Made by a program: the position numbers and the translations under genes
The notes under the pieces: generated by a model
What the model was told of the DNA's origin: nothing
Databases searched by the model: none
What the model saw: the letters and a program-made list of their open reading frames with translations, nothing else
Shown here: in pieces, positions 1 to 9,192 of the stretch
How the letters are laid out: each line of letters starts with the position of its first letter
How positions within the stretch are numbered: position 1 is the stretch's first letter
NCBI GenBank assembly: GCA_963516475.1
Contig: CAUQBR010000008.1
Location: forward strand, 14,080 to 78,079
Direction: 5' to 3'
Origin: JABCPE02 sp963516475
GTDB taxonomy: Bacteria; Bacteroidota; Bacteroidia; Flavobacteriales; Weeksellaceae
Length of the DNA: 64,000 nucleotides

Positions 1-1056
1 GATGAAATTACCAAAACAGATGATTTTAAAAATGAATTTATTCAAATTTTAAAAGATTTCGTGGGAAGACCATCCTCTCTTTATTTCGCGAAAAATCTCA
101 GCAATTATGTAGGTTCTAAAATTTACCTCAAAAGAGAAGACCTAAACCACACAGGTTCTCATAAAATAAATAATGCCATTGGGCAGATTCTTTTAGCGAA
201 GAAAATGGGAGCGAAAGAAGTAATTGCAGAAACAGGAGCTGGACAGCATGGTGTGGCTACAGCTACGGCTTGTGCTTTATTAAACATTCCTTGCAAAATC
301 TTCATGGGAGCAATAGACATTGAAAGACAACTTCTAAATGTAAAGAGAATGAGACTTTTAGGAGCGGAAGTTGTTTCATGTGATTCAGGCACAAAAACAT
401 TGAAAGATGCGGTGGATAGCGCTTTGGGATATTATATAGAAAATCCAGAGTCTTACTATCTGCTTGGTTCTCATGTAGGCCCGCACCCTTATCCTAAAAT
501 CGTGGGATATTTCCAAAGTGTAATCGGAAATGAGGCAAGACAGCAGATTTTACAGAAAGAAAATCGCCTTCCAGACAGCATTGTCGCTTGTGTAGGTGGT
601 GGTTCTAATGCTATCGGGCTATTTTCAGGGTTTTTAAATGATGAATCTGTAAAAATATACGGTGCCGAGGGCGGTGGAGAAGATAAAATTTTCCATACTG
701 CGGCTACACTTAACTATGGTAAGCCGATGGTTTTCCAAGGGACTTTTTCTTACTGCTTAGCTGATGAAAACAATGAACCTATCGCATCAGAGTCCATTGC
801 GGCGGGATTGGATTACCCAGGGATAAGCCCTCAGCACGCCTTTCTGAAAGACACCAAAAGAGCTGAATATTTCTCAGTAACGGACAAGGAAGCCATAGAA
901 GCTTTTCAGCTTTTGTCTCGCTTGGAGGGAATTATTCCTGCAATAGAATCTTCCCACGCGGTGGCTCTCGCTATAAAATTATTTAAAAATAAAAATCAAC
1001 TGGTGCTTGTAAATCTCTCTGGAAGAGGCGACAAGGATGTAGAAAGAGAGCTGTAA
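1..1056 (+). CDS. trpB: Tryptophan synthase beta subunit, 5' end missing
   Basis: Last enzyme of tryptophan synthesis: it joins indole to serine with PLP in the cytoplasm, as an alpha2-beta2 complex with TrpA. The reading frame is open from base 1, so the first roughly 40 residues lie outside the window. Seen directly: the PLP lysine in the motif HTGSHKINNA (visible residue 55), the phosphate-binding GGGSNAIG, and the C-terminal SGRGDKD. A GTG at base 61 could be mistaken for a start, but the codons before it encode the TrpB-like segment ending in FVGRP. The gene ends at a hairpin terminator, so it is probably the last or next-to-last gene of a trp operon. Confidence 0.97.
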   Translation, partial: DEITKTDDFKNEFIQILKDFVGRPSSLYFAKNLSNYVGSKIYLKREDLNHTGSHKINNAIGQILLAKKMGAKEVIAETGAGQHGVATATACALLNIPCKIFMGAIDIERQLLNVKRMRLLGAEVVSCDSGTKTLKDAVDSALGYYIENPESYYLLGSHVGPHPYPKIVGYFQSVIGNEARQQILQKENRLPDSIVACVGGGSNAIGLFSGFLNDESVKIYGAEGGGEDKIFHTAATLNYGKPMVFQGTFSYCLADENNEPIASESIAAGLDYPGISPQHAFLKDTKRAEYFSVTDKEAIEAFQLLSRLEGIIPAIESSHAVALAIKLFKNKNQLVLVNLSGRGDKDVEREL

Positions 1057-1069
1057 CCAATTGGACAAA

Positions 1070-1098
1070 AAAGTAACTTAAATTAAGTTACTTTTTTT
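1070..1098 (+). terminator. Terminator of trpB
   Basis: Inverted repeat AAGTAACTTAA / TTAAGTTACTT followed by a T run. The T run also contains the TTTG of the next gene's promoter. Confidence 0.75.
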
Positions 1099-1125
1099 GT
1101 TATCATAATAAAAAAACTAAATTTG
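1096..1125 (+). promoter_or_regulatory. Promoter of the SGNH hydrolase gene
   Basis: TTTG at 1096-1099, 18 bases, then TAAATTTG at 1118-1125. This matches the Bacteroidetes -33/-7 form TTTG...TAnnTTTG. It begins inside the T tract of the trpB terminator, 16 bases before the ATG. Confidence 0.6.
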
Positions 1126-1141
1126 TCCAAAATCTAAAAAT

Positions 1142-2446
1142 ATGATAAGAAAAATTTTGTTGATAAGTCTCGGTTTTTCGGTGTTTGCATCGGCACAGAA
1201 AATAGAAAACGCAGAAAATCTGGCACCTTTCTTTGATAAACTCAATAAATATGAATCCGTTACGAATGTCCTTTTCATCGGAGATTCTCACATTCAGTCA
1301 GGGCATATTTCAGAATATTTAAGAAAAAAATTCCAAAATAAATACGGCAACGCAGGGCGAGGAACGGTTTTCCCATATCCTTTGGCAAACTCAAACGGAG
1401 CGGTTGATTTCACGGCTTATTCCAACCAGGCTTGGCAGACTTTCCGCCTGGTCTATGAGCAGGATGTTTATCCACAAATGGGAGCTTTGGGCTTTGTGAT
1501 GGGAAACAGCGGAAATTCTTTCATTGAAATCAACTTTAGTGACCCAAAAGACAGCTTTGATGAAGTGAAAATCTTTAATGATAATGCTTTGACAGGCGAA
1601 AATTTCACTATTTTCAAAACTTCTCAAAGTCTGAAAAACTTTATAAAACCGAAGAAAACGATTTTGAATTATCAAGTTCAAAATGGCGATACTTTCCCTG
1701 AAATCGCGGCTAAATTTAATGTAATTACCACCCGACTGGTTCAGTTAAATGGCAACAATGTCCGAAATGCAAAAGCTGGACAAACCATAAAAGTGGAAAA
1801 TGTAGAAATTCTGTACGACAAGCAGTTTGAGGAAAACCTCACTCCCATAGGAAAAGGACAATTTGCGGAAAACAGCACCAGTTTTAAGTTTAAAAATCCC
1901 ACTCAGGAATTCATCATCAATATGAATGGAAAAAAAGGAAACATTCTGCATGGTTTTCAGTTCCTGAAATCCACTGCTAGAAATGGTGTGGTTTTCAATA
2001 CGGTGGGTGTAAATGGCGCTACTTATGCCGATTTCTTGAAATATTCTTTGCAAACTAAACAATTAAAATCTCTAAATATTGATGTCCTGATTATTGCGCT
2101 GGGAACCAATGAATCCCTGAGCAACATCACAAAACAGGAATTCAAAGACACGGCTAAAAAGCTTATCAACACTTGGAGAGCTGAAAATCCCAACTTCCCT
2201 ATTCTTCTAATTTCTCCAACGGATAATAAAATAAAATCCGCAAAAGCGAAAGAAATTTCTTCTTGGATAAAAGAAGTTGCCGCTGAAAACAAAACTTCAT
2301 TCCTTGACCTGCATACCAAAATGGGCGGAACAGGGTATTTCCAAAAGGCTCTACAGCGAAAAGAAGCCAACGCTGACGGTGTTCATTTCCTAAAACCTGG
2401 TTATGAAAAACAAGCTGAAATAATCTGGAATGAGCTAATAAAATAA
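1142..2446 (+). CDS. Secreted SGNH/GDSL hydrolase with an internal LysM domain
   Basis: Predicted exported esterase acting on the cell wall or periplasmic glycans; 434 residues. A signal peptide is visible at residues 1-19 (ends ASAQ). SGNH blocks: GDSH at 47-50 with the nucleophilic Ser, GTNE at 321-324, and DGVHF at 412-416 with the Asp/His pair. Between the first block and the later ones, residues about 176-219 look like a LysM peptidoglycan-binding module (NGDTFPEIAAKFNV, then QLNGNN). That suggests a peptidoglycan O-acetyl esterase or similar, which is inference. It stands alone with its own promoter. Confidence 0.8.
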   Translation: MIRKILLISLGFSVFASAQKIENAENLAPFFDKLNKYESVTNVLFIGDSHIQSGHISEYLRKKFQNKYGNAGRGTVFPYPLANSNGAVDFTAYSNQAWQTFRLVYEQDVYPQMGALGFVMGNSGNSFIEINFSDPKDSFDEVKIFNDNALTGENFTIFKTSQSLKNFIKPKKTILNYQVQNGDTFPEIAAKFNVITTRLVQLNGNNVRNAKAGQTIKVENVEILYDKQFEENLTPIGKGQFAENSTSFKFKNPTQEFIINMNGKKGNILHGFQFLKSTARNGVVFNTVGVNGATYADFLKYSLQTKQLKSLNIDVLIIALGTNESLSNITKQEFKDTAKKLINTWRAENPNFPILLISPTDNKIKSAKAKEISSWIKEVAAENKTSFLDLHTKMGGTGYFQKALQRKEANADGVHFLKPGYEKQAEIIWNELIK

Positions 2447-2456
2447 GTTATTTTTC

Positions 2457-2464
2457 TATCTTTG
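2457..2464 (+). promoter_or_regulatory. -7 element before tpx
   Basis: TATCTTTG fits TAnnTTTG and lies 22 bases before the tpx ATG. No clear TTTG is present at the -33 position, so this is a partial promoter. Confidence 0.4.
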
Positions 2465-2486
2465 TAACGAACTAAAATTTTTAAAA

Positions 2487-2984
2487 ATGGCAAAAATATC
2501 ATTAGGAGGAAGTCCTATCAATACATTAGGCGAGCTTCCAAAAGTAGGCGAAAACGCAAAAAATTTCACACTCGTAGCTGCTGATTTAGCTGAAAAATCT
2601 TTATCTGATTTTAGTGGTAAAAGAGTGGTTCTCAACATCTTCCCAAGTATCGATACAGGAGTGTGTGCTGCTTCGGTAAGAAAATTCAACCAAGAGGCTT
2701 CATCTCTAAACAACACCGTGGTAATCAATATTTCAAAAGATTTACCCTTTGCACTTAATAGATTTTGCGCTTCCGAAGGTTTAGAAAATGTTATCAATTT
2801 ATCTGATTTCAGAGGAAATTTTTCAGATGACTATCAATTATTAATAACAGATGGACCTCTAAAAGGACTATGCAGCCGAGCTGTAATCATCGTAGATGAA
2901 AACGGAAAAATCATTTACACAGAGCAGGTTTCAGAAATCAAGCAAGAGCCTGATTATGAAAGAGCAATCGCAGTTCTGAAATAA
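2487..2984 (+). CDS. tpx: Thiol peroxidase Tpx
   Basis: Atypical 2-Cys peroxiredoxin that reduces H2O2 and alkyl hydroperoxides using thioredoxin. The 165-residue length is normal for the family. The peroxidatic cysteine is Cys60 in the motif SIDTGVCAASVR and the resolving cysteine is Cys94 in RFCASEG, matching the E. coli Tpx pair in position. The N-terminal motif GELPKVGENAKNF is also typical. It is a single-gene unit between a partial promoter and a strong two-way terminator. Confidence 0.96.
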   Translation: MAKISLGGSPINTLGELPKVGENAKNFTLVAADLAEKSLSDFSGKRVVLNIFPSIDTGVCAASVRKFNQEASSLNNTVVINISKDLPFALNRFCASEGLENVINLSDFRGNFSDDYQLLITDGPLKGLCSRAVIIVDENGKIIYTEQVSEIKQEPDYERAIAVLK

Positions 2985-2996
2985 AAAAACAACTAA

Positions 2997-3037
2997 AAAA
3001 ATCCCTAACTCAAATTTGAATTAGGGATTTTTCTTTT
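2997..3037. terminator. Two-way terminator between tpx and dacB
   Basis: Stem AAATCCCTAA (2999-3008) pairs with TTAGGGATTT (3021-3030). A runs on the left and T runs on the right serve both convergent genes. Confidence 0.85.
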
Positions 3038-4477
3038 TTAGAAATCAATGATTGGAGCCAAGATTTTTTCCATCTTCTGTTTTACCTGTCCCACACTTCC
3101 ACTGTAATTATTTATCAAAAGGGAAAAAGTCAAAAGTTTTCCGCTTTTAGTTTTGATATATCCTGCCAATGTTTTTACCCTATTGAGTGTTCCTGTTTTA
3201 GCAAAAACCTGCCCAAAGGAATCTGAATTTCTAAACATTGATTTTAAAGTACCTGTCTGTCCGCCGATAGGTAAGGATTTAAAATAAGAATCAAAATGCT
3301 TGTCATCCATCAAAGAGGATAAAAACTTAACCTGAGAAATAGGTGTCACTACATTAGAACGAGAAAGTCCGCTTCCATCGGCATAATTAAACCCTTGAAA
3401 ATCAAACATTTTCTTGGAAAGATGTTTATTCATCATCGTTCTTCCTGTATCTAGAGAAAAATCTCCATATTTATAGAAACCTGTAGTCTTCAGCAATGCT
3501 TCTGACATGTGGTTGTTACTAGTCTGGTTGATGAAATAGACCATATCCTCCAATTTTGGAGACTGATATGCCATTATCTTTTTCCTTTCTTCAGAAAGAT
3601 TTTGCTCTGGTTCAGACTGGTTTACTACTCTTCCTTCTGTAATGATTCCATTTTTAGCAAGACTTGCTTTCAAATTGTTACCCAAATACGCTGGAGTATC
3701 TGGTAATTTTGTTGAAAGAGCAATTCCTCCAAAATTCTCTGTATAAACCATTTCTTGGGTAAATGGGGATAGGTAGACAAATTTCTGATCCTCAGGATTT
3801 TTCCTTCCCAAAAGTCTCTCTTGTCTTGGGTCTGTATCATTAGTACTTCCCATCGGTACAAAATATCCTCTACTTCCTTTCCAAACAATATTTGCCGGGA
3901 GAACCAATGTTTTATTACTCTTAAAAACGGCTGTTTTTAAAACAATATCTCCTTTTACTCGTTTTATCCCTAAATCTTTTACAGACCTTACGAAATCACT
4001 CACCAAAGCCCCATAGGTGGATGCTCCTGCCCTACCCGTTCCTAATGAAGGGTCTCCACTTCCTACTATGTATAGGTTTCCGTTTAGAATTCCCTGCTCA
4101 TCTATAGAACCAGAATGCTCCAACTGTGTAACCCATTGATAATCTTTACCAAACAAGGACATCGCTGCATCTGTAGTCAATAATTTTGTAGTGGAAGCAG
4201 GAATCAATGATGCATTTTCGTTATATGAATTGATAATTTTTTTCTTTTTCGGGTCATAAACTACGAAGCCCCACTGCGCATTTCGCATTACTGGGTCATT
4301 AAACATAGATGCTATATTGCTATTCAACTGTTCCTCTGGTGTCAAAGGAGTTGGAGGTGGAGTTTCTATCACAATACTCTCTCCTGATACAGGTGGTAAA
4401 AGTGGATTATTCTGTGCGCAAACTCCCAGCGGAAGCAGCATCGTAGAAACTGTTGTTATTTTTACAAACTTTTTCAT
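3038..4477 (-). CDS. dacB: D-Ala-D-Ala carboxypeptidase/endopeptidase, PBP4 family
   Basis: Class C penicillin-binding protein (peptidase S13) that trims or cleaves peptidoglycan crosslinks in the periplasm. The signal peptide is residues 1-22 (ends VCAQ). The three active-site motifs are present: STTK at 95-98, SNN at 320-322 and KTG at 427-429. The 479-residue length fits PBP4 with its inserted domain. A Pro-rich linker at 28-46 follows the signal peptide. It lies 112 bases downstream of priA on the same strand with no visible terminator between, so read-through is possible. Confidence 0.93.
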   Translation of the reverse strand: MKKFVKITTVSTMLLPLGVCAQNNPLLPPVSGESIVIETPPPTPLTPEEQLNSNIASMFNDPVMRNAQWGFVVYDPKKKKIINSYNENASLIPASTTKLLTTDAAMSLFGKDYQWVTQLEHSGSIDEQGILNGNLYIVGSGDPSLGTGRAGASTYGALVSDFVRSVKDLGIKRVKGDIVLKTAVFKSNKTLVLPANIVWKGSRGYFVPMGSTNDTDPRQERLLGRKNPEDQKFVYLSPFTQEMVYTENFGGIALSTKLPDTPAYLGNNLKASLAKNGIITEGRVVNQSEPEQNLSEERKKIMAYQSPKLEDMVYFINQTSNNHMSEALLKTTGFYKYGDFSLDTGRTMMNKHLSKKMFDFQGFNYADGSGLSRSNVVTPISQVKFLSSLMDDKHFDSYFKSLPIGGQTGTLKSMFRNSDSFGQVFAKTGTLNRVKTLAGYIKTKSGKLLTFSLLINNYSGSVGQVKQKMEKILAPIIDF

Positions 4478-4589
4478 TGCATTTATTTTTTTGATGTTTA
4501 ATTGACTATTGCCAATATTAAAAACAAGTAAAGTTAATAATTATTGTTCAAATTAAAGAATATTTCATTATAAATTTTGTTAATTTTCC

Positions 4590-7055
4590 TTAAAAATCAA
4601 TATAGGTTTTTAGCTTTACGCTTTTATAAGCGGCTATTTCATCGAATTCTTTTAGCGATATAGCTACTATTTTTTTATAGTCATTATATTTTTTGGAACG
4701 AGGTAATTTTAATAAAATCTGAAACTGATACAGATTATTTATCTTGCCGATAGGTGCTATTTCTGGCCCTAAAACACACTCCTCTGGGAGATATTTTCTT
4801 AGAATATATCCGAGGAATTTAGCTGCTCTTTCCAGTTTGTCTTCTCGTCTGTGTTTCAGCTCTATAAAGATAAGTTTCACAAACGGTGGATAATGAAATT
4901 TCTTCCTTTCTCCCAATAAATGTTCATAAATTTTCTCGAGATTATTTTCTCTAATCAGCTTAAAAATAGGCTTTTGCGGCTCGTAAGTCTGTATCAGAAC
5001 TTTTCCATTTCCAGAAGTTCGCCCTGCTCTTCCTGCCACTTGGGTAATGAGCTGATAGGCTCTTTCCTCTATCCTAAAATCCTGAATATGAAGCAGTGAA
5101 TCTGCCCTTGGAATGGCAATCAGCTCAATATTAGGAAAATCTAAACCCTTGGAAACCATCTGTGTACCGATGATGATGTCCGTTTCGCCATTTTCTATTT
5201 TTTCGTAAAGTTTTTCGTAGGCAAATTTCTTCCGCATGGAGTCCACATCCATTCGGTCTATCCTGCTATTGGGAAAAATCTTATTCAGCTCCTCCTCTAC
5301 CTGCTCGATTCCTATTCCGCGAATACTAATATTTTCCGAATGACATTTAGGGCAAAATTTAGGTTTAGAAGCTCTTTGACCGCAGTAGTGGCATTTTAGC
5401 TGGTCTTCGGTTTTGTGATAAGTCATCACCACATCACAGTTTCCACAGTAGGTAACATGCCCACAGCTTTTGCATTCTGACACATTGGCATAGCCTCGCC
5501 TATTATGCAGAACTATGGTTTGTTTCTGATTATCAAGCTGATGCCTGATTTCCCTTATCATTCTTTGAGAGAAATTTCCTACCACACTTTTCATGTCCAT
5601 GGCTGATTTGAAATCTATCAATTCATAAATAGGAAGTGCCGTACCGCCAAATCTTTCTCCGAGATAAATATAGCACAGTTTGTCTTTTCGAGCGTTGTAA
5701 TATGTTTCTAATGAAGGAGTTGCAGAACCCAAAATCACATTCGCCTGATAAAATTTAGCCAAAACCAAAGCTGCATCTTTCGCATTGAAGAAGAAAAAAG
5801 CATCTTTCTGTTTGTAGGCGCTGTCGTGCTCCTCATCTACGATAATCAGACCCAAATTCTGAAAAGGAAGGAAAAGCGAATTTCTGGTTCCTATCAGGAT
5901 TTTGATTTCGTTATTTTTTATTTTTCGCCAAACTTCTACTTTCTCAAAATCACTTAGTTTGCTGTTATAAAACCCTAAATTTTTTCCATATTTCTTCTCC
6001 AATCGCTGGGTAATCTGTTGATTGAGAGCGATTTCTGGAACGAGAAAAAGAACATTTTTCCCACTTCTGATGCAGTCTTCTATTTTTTCCAAATAAACAT
6101 GCGTTTTCCCAGAAGAGGTAACGCCGTGGAGAAGCACATTTTTGCCCTCCGAAAAGGCTTGGTCTATCTGATTTTTAGCTTCCTGCTGGTGTGGAGTGAG
6201 TTTTTCTATTTCCTCCAATTCTCCGCTGTATTGCTGGATTCTATCAACTTCTAAAAAATATTCCTCTACGATTTTTTTATCCAAAAGAGGCTTTAGATGA
6301 GATGAACCAAAATTTCCTTTTTCAAAAATATCAGATTTTTTAACCAGCTGATTTTCAGCTTTTTTTTGTTCAGATAAAATTAAAAGAAAAAGTTCCTTCT
6401 GCTTTTTAGCTCTATCCAATAGGGAAAGCGTGTTTGCGAGATTTTCTCCCTGCAAAACCTCATCATTTATTTTTAGATAAGAAGCTTCTTTTATCTTGTA
6501 TTTTTCGGTAATTTTTTCATCTATGATGATGAGTCTCTGGTCTATGAGGGAGTTGATGGTTTTGATGATTTCTTTTTTGGGAATAAAGGCTTCTATTTCC
6601 TGTAAATTCAGCACTTTTTTAACCTCCAAGGCTTGGATAAGATAGATTTCATTTGCCTCTAAATCTTCAAAATTCACCTGCTGGCTGTCATTGAGTTTTA
6701 TGTATGTTTCACTTTCTAATTTCAATGAAGACGGAAAAGCGAAACGATAGATTTCACCGATGTTACAGAGATAATATTCGGACATCCAGCTCCAAAAATC
6801 CAGCTGCTCCTGCGGAACGATAGGAACATTGTCCAAAACGCTGATGATATCCTTTGTCTTAAAGGTTTCTGGAGCATTCTGATGAATTTCAGAAACGATT
6901 CCTGTATAAATCTTTTTGCCGCCGAAAGGAACCAGCACCCGCTTACCCACCTCCATAAAATCCACCAAATCATCGGGAACTTTGTAAGTGAAAGTCCCTG
7001 AAAGATTGAGCGGAAGTATGATTTGAGCGTAATACAAATTTGATTTTATTTGCAA
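4590..7055 (-). CDS. priA: Primosomal protein N' (replication restart helicase PriA)
   Basis: Superfamily 2 DNA helicase that reloads the replisome at collapsed forks. In order: N-terminal 3'-DNA-binding domain (start to about 110), winged-helix region, Walker A GVTSSGKT at 311-318, DEEH at 407-410, and the zinc-binding cysteine cluster near 520-565 (CKSCGH, CGNCD, CHYCG, CPKC). No ATG exists near the N-terminus. The frame opens shortly upstream and the candidates are TTG at 7055 (821 residues) or TTG at 7037 (815 residues). A TATTTTTG at 7060-7053 would favour 7037 if it is the -7 element. Confidence 0.95.
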   Translation of the reverse strand: MQIKSNLYYAQIILPLNLSGTFTYKVPDDLVDFMEVGKRVLVPFGGKKIYTGIVSEIHQNAPETFKTKDIISVLDNVPIVPQEQLDFWSWMSEYYLCNIGEIYRFAFPSSLKLESETYIKLNDSQQVNFEDLEANEIYLIQALEVKKVLNLQEIEAFIPKKEIIKTINSLIDQRLIIIDEKITEKYKIKEASYLKINDEVLQGENLANTLSLLDRAKKQKELFLLILSEQKKAENQLVKKSDIFEKGNFGSSHLKPLLDKKIVEEYFLEVDRIQQYSGELEEIEKLTPHQQEAKNQIDQAFSEGKNVLLHGVTSSGKTHVYLEKIEDCIRSGKNVLFLVPEIALNQQITQRLEKKYGKNLGFYNSKLSDFEKVEVWRKIKNNEIKILIGTRNSLFLPFQNLGLIIVDEEHDSAYKQKDAFFFFNAKDAALVLAKFYQANVILGSATPSLETYYNARKDKLCYIYLGERFGGTALPIYELIDFKSAMDMKSVVGNFSQRMIREIRHQLDNQKQTIVLHNRRGYANVSECKSCGHVTYCGNCDVVMTYHKTEDQLKCHYCGQRASKPKFCPKCHSENISIRGIGIEQVEEELNKIFPNSRIDRMDVDSMRKKFAYEKLYEKIENGETDIIIGTQMVSKGLDFPNIELIAIPRADSLLHIQDFRIEERAYQLITQVAGRAGRTSGNGKVLIQTYEPQKPIFKLIRENNLEKIYEHLLGERKKFHYPPFVKLIFIELKHRREDKLERAAKFLGYILRKYLPEECVLGPEIAPIGKINNLYQFQILLKLPRSKKYNDYKKIVAISLKEFDEIAAYKSVKLKTYIDF

Positions 7056-7071
7056 AAATAATGAAATAAAA

Positions 7072-7099
7072 AGCAGTTAGAAAATATTTTCCAACTGCT
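7072..7099 (-). terminator. Terminator of the beta-barrel gene
   Basis: Stem AGCAGTT...AACTGCT extended by an AT-rich pairing with one mismatch. On the minus strand it is followed by TTTTTATTT. It lies just after the stop of the gene ending at 7125 and before priA. Confidence 0.65.
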
Positions 7100-7124
7100 C
7101 TAAAAAATTCTTGACTATTTATTC

Positions 7125-7892
7125 TTAAAATTTGTATCCAAATCCTAAGTTCAAGTAAATGTTATGCAACGCAAAACTAATTGATCTAAATTCGGATTTA
7201 AATATTCCATTGATTCCGTAGTTCAGCTCTGGGAATAGAATGAAATGTTTGTTCAGATGCCATTCTGCTCCTAACTGCCCTCCCCATTGGAATAATCTCA
7301 AATCATTAGAGAAGTTATAGTTTGCTTTTGTTCCGTTTTCAAAGACAACTTTTGTCCCAATCGGTGTATCTTGGCGAAGGTATCCATCAGAAACATAACC
7401 GCTAAAATTTTTATCAACTAAAATGCTGGCATACAGACCTCCATAAAGTTTCCATCTCGGAGAAACCTTATAAACCACTGATACAGGCATCGTTACATAA
7501 GTGTTTTTAATATCAGTTTCTACCGTTCCTGTAAAATAACCCTTTATTTTTTCATCATTTTGAATTACTTCTGTAAAGTAGCTTTTCACAACCGCTTCTG
7601 TTTTCATTCCCTTCCCTTCGGTACGGATTCCCACTCGGATACCCCATTTCTTGTTATCAGATACCCATTTAGTAGCATCCGCCTCTAATCCAAGAACCAA
7701 AGTAGGATTATAATGAGTGATTTTTCTAATTTCCCTTGGGATACCTAGCGGTGTACTTCCTCCTATACTGAAATTAGCCTTCACCTGATATTCCATATCC
7801 CTTGTGAAAAAATTTCCATTCTCATTTTCTTGGGCAAAGCTAAAAGAACTAATACCAAAAGTAGCCAAAACAGCTAAAAATATCTTTTTCAT
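7125..7892 (-). CDS. Outer-membrane beta-barrel protein
   Basis: 255 residues with a signal peptide at 1-20 (ends SFAQ) and alternating hydrophobic/aromatic strands. The C-terminus is the strand NLGFGYKF, whose final Phe is the usual signal for outer-membrane insertion. It resembles the small porin-like (PorT-type) barrels of Bacteroidetes. It follows the PCMD lipoprotein gene by 24 bases, so the two are probably cotranscribed and may work together at the cell surface. No specific substrate can be named. Confidence 0.75.
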   Translation of the reverse strand: MKKIFLAVLATFGISSFSFAQENENGNFFTRDMEYQVKANFSIGGSTPLGIPREIRKITHYNPTLVLGLEADATKWVSDNKKWGIRVGIRTEGKGMKTEAVVKSYFTEVIQNDEKIKGYFTGTVETDIKNTYVTMPVSVVYKVSPRWKLYGGLYASILVDKNFSGYVSDGYLRQDTPIGTKVVFENGTKANYNFSNDLRLFQWGGQLGAEWHLNKHFILFPELNYGINGIFKSEFRSISFALHNIYLNLGFGYKF

Positions 7893-7916
7893 TAGATTAT
7901 TTCTTGTTTAAATTAT

Positions 7917-9011
7917 TTATTCTGTAATGATTTTTACCTCATCAATATCCAATGTACTTCCTACCGCACCATTGTATTTATCTCCTTCTATACTAGATGT
8001 AAATACTATCGTAAACATATATTCCTTAGTAGGGTCAAAGGATTTTCCACTCACAAGCTCAAAAGGAATTTCAAATCTTGTCCATTGGCTGGTTTCTATT
8101 CTGTGTTCATTTTTTAGTTTAGCTACACTTACCATTCTTGCATCTGCAAAATTGTGGTCACCTAATAAATAGTTATTGGTATTTCTCTTTTCAAATAAAA
8201 TAGCATATGCATTCCATGCATCTCTTGTCAATGTGCTGGTTCTGTCAGTTTTAGTTAATCTATTACCTGCTGTATATTTAAAATATCCTGTAATAGCCTT
8301 AGGGGCTTTATTTAGAGTGTAAGGAATACCAAATTTAGTAGATTTAATGGCAGGATATGCAAACTGGAAATATCCTAAAAATGCACTTCCAGCTGCCAGA
8401 GGGCTTCCAAACATTCTTCCAAGGAAACCAGTGTCTCTTGTTATCATTCTTATTCCTTTGCCTCTGTATCCATCGGCAATCTGTAGGGTAGGATATGTAT
8501 CAGCACTTCCGCCTGAATTTACAAAACTATATCCTTCATTTCCACTGCTCCAGTTATATAGTTTTTGTCCACTATTTAGTAATTCATAGAATTTTTGATA
8601 GTGAGATGCCCCGTCCTCTTCCGCATTTTCAAAGGAGTAATTAGTAACGAAAGCATTGGCATCTGTTATGAAAGAAATAGTGTACTGTCTGCTCCACGCT
8701 CCGTCTTGGGAGGTTACTGTATAAGTCTGTGGTAGCGTAAAATCCAGTTCTGTCCCACTCGCTGGAGAGATAGTTGCTCCATCCGATAGCTTAAATTCTG
8801 GAGCGAATTTATAACTTCCAGAAAATGTTTTCATTCTGAAAGTAATGTTATTACTCTCTATCACTGGTTGTGTTTGTAACAAACTTTCTGCATTAGCAAT
8901 TGTTACACTTTCAATGTCGGCTTCCATATTGGGTGCTTCTTCGCGGATACAAGAGTTGAACAACAACCCTGCGGATACCACCACAGTAGGAATTAATCTA
9001 CTTAATTTCAT
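7917..9011 (-). CDS. PCMD-domain surface lipoprotein
   Basis: 364 residues. The N-terminus has a lipoprotein signal with the lipobox-like LLFNSC, so Cys20 is the likely lipidated residue. An immunoglobulin-like repeat (about 30-115) is followed by a beta-sandwich region ending LDIDEVKI, the typical end of the PCMD family (putative carbohydrate metabolism domain) found in Bacteroidetes surface lipoproteins. Role inferred: glycan or surface binding. It is the first gene of a two-gene unit with the downstream beta-barrel. Confidence 0.75.
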   Translation of the reverse strand: MKLSRLIPTVVVSAGLLFNSCIREEAPNMEADIESVTIANAESLLQTQPVIESNNITFRMKTFSGSYKFAPEFKLSDGATISPASGTELDFTLPQTYTVTSQDGAWSRQYTISFITDANAFVTNYSFENAEEDGASHYQKFYELLNSGQKLYNWSSGNEGYSFVNSGGSADTYPTLQIADGYRGKGIRMITRDTGFLGRMFGSPLAAGSAFLGYFQFAYPAIKSTKFGIPYTLNKAPKAITGYFKYTAGNRLTKTDRTSTLTRDAWNAYAILFEKRNTNNYLLGDHNFADARMVSVAKLKNEHRIETSQWTRFEIPFELVSGKSFDPTKEYMFTIVFTSSIEGDKYNGAVGSTLDIDEVKIITE

Positions 9012-9099
9012 TTTATTTATAATTTTTTTTATTAAATCTTAAGAGTTTTGTAAGTCATAGAAGGACTTTTGTCTTACACTTGCTAAAGAAATGAGAGTG

Positions 9100-9127
9100 C
9101 AAAGTTAAAAAAATCATAAAAAACAAG
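9100..9127 (-). promoter_or_regulatory. Promoter of the PCMD/beta-barrel unit
   Basis: On the minus strand TAACTTTG (9107-9100) fits the -7 consensus, with a TTG about 17 bases upstream (9127-9125). The untranslated leader would be about 85 bases. Confidence 0.45.
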
Positions 9128-9138
9128 AAAATATTCAT

Positions 9139-9164
9139 AAAAAAATTAGCCTTTTTAGGGCTAA
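9139..9164 (-). terminator. Terminator of the small secreted paralog cluster
   Basis: On the minus strand the stem TTAGCC/GGCTAA with a short loop is followed by a seven-base T run, 29 bases after the stop of the gene ending at 9193. Confidence 0.75.
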
Positions 9165-9192
9165 CTTTCATTTTAATGCTTCATAAAAACCT

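Noticed and set aside
4415..4477. Lipobox in dacB
   Set aside because: Val stands at -1 before Cys20 instead of Gly/Ala/Ser, so an ordinary signal peptide cut after CAQ is more likely.
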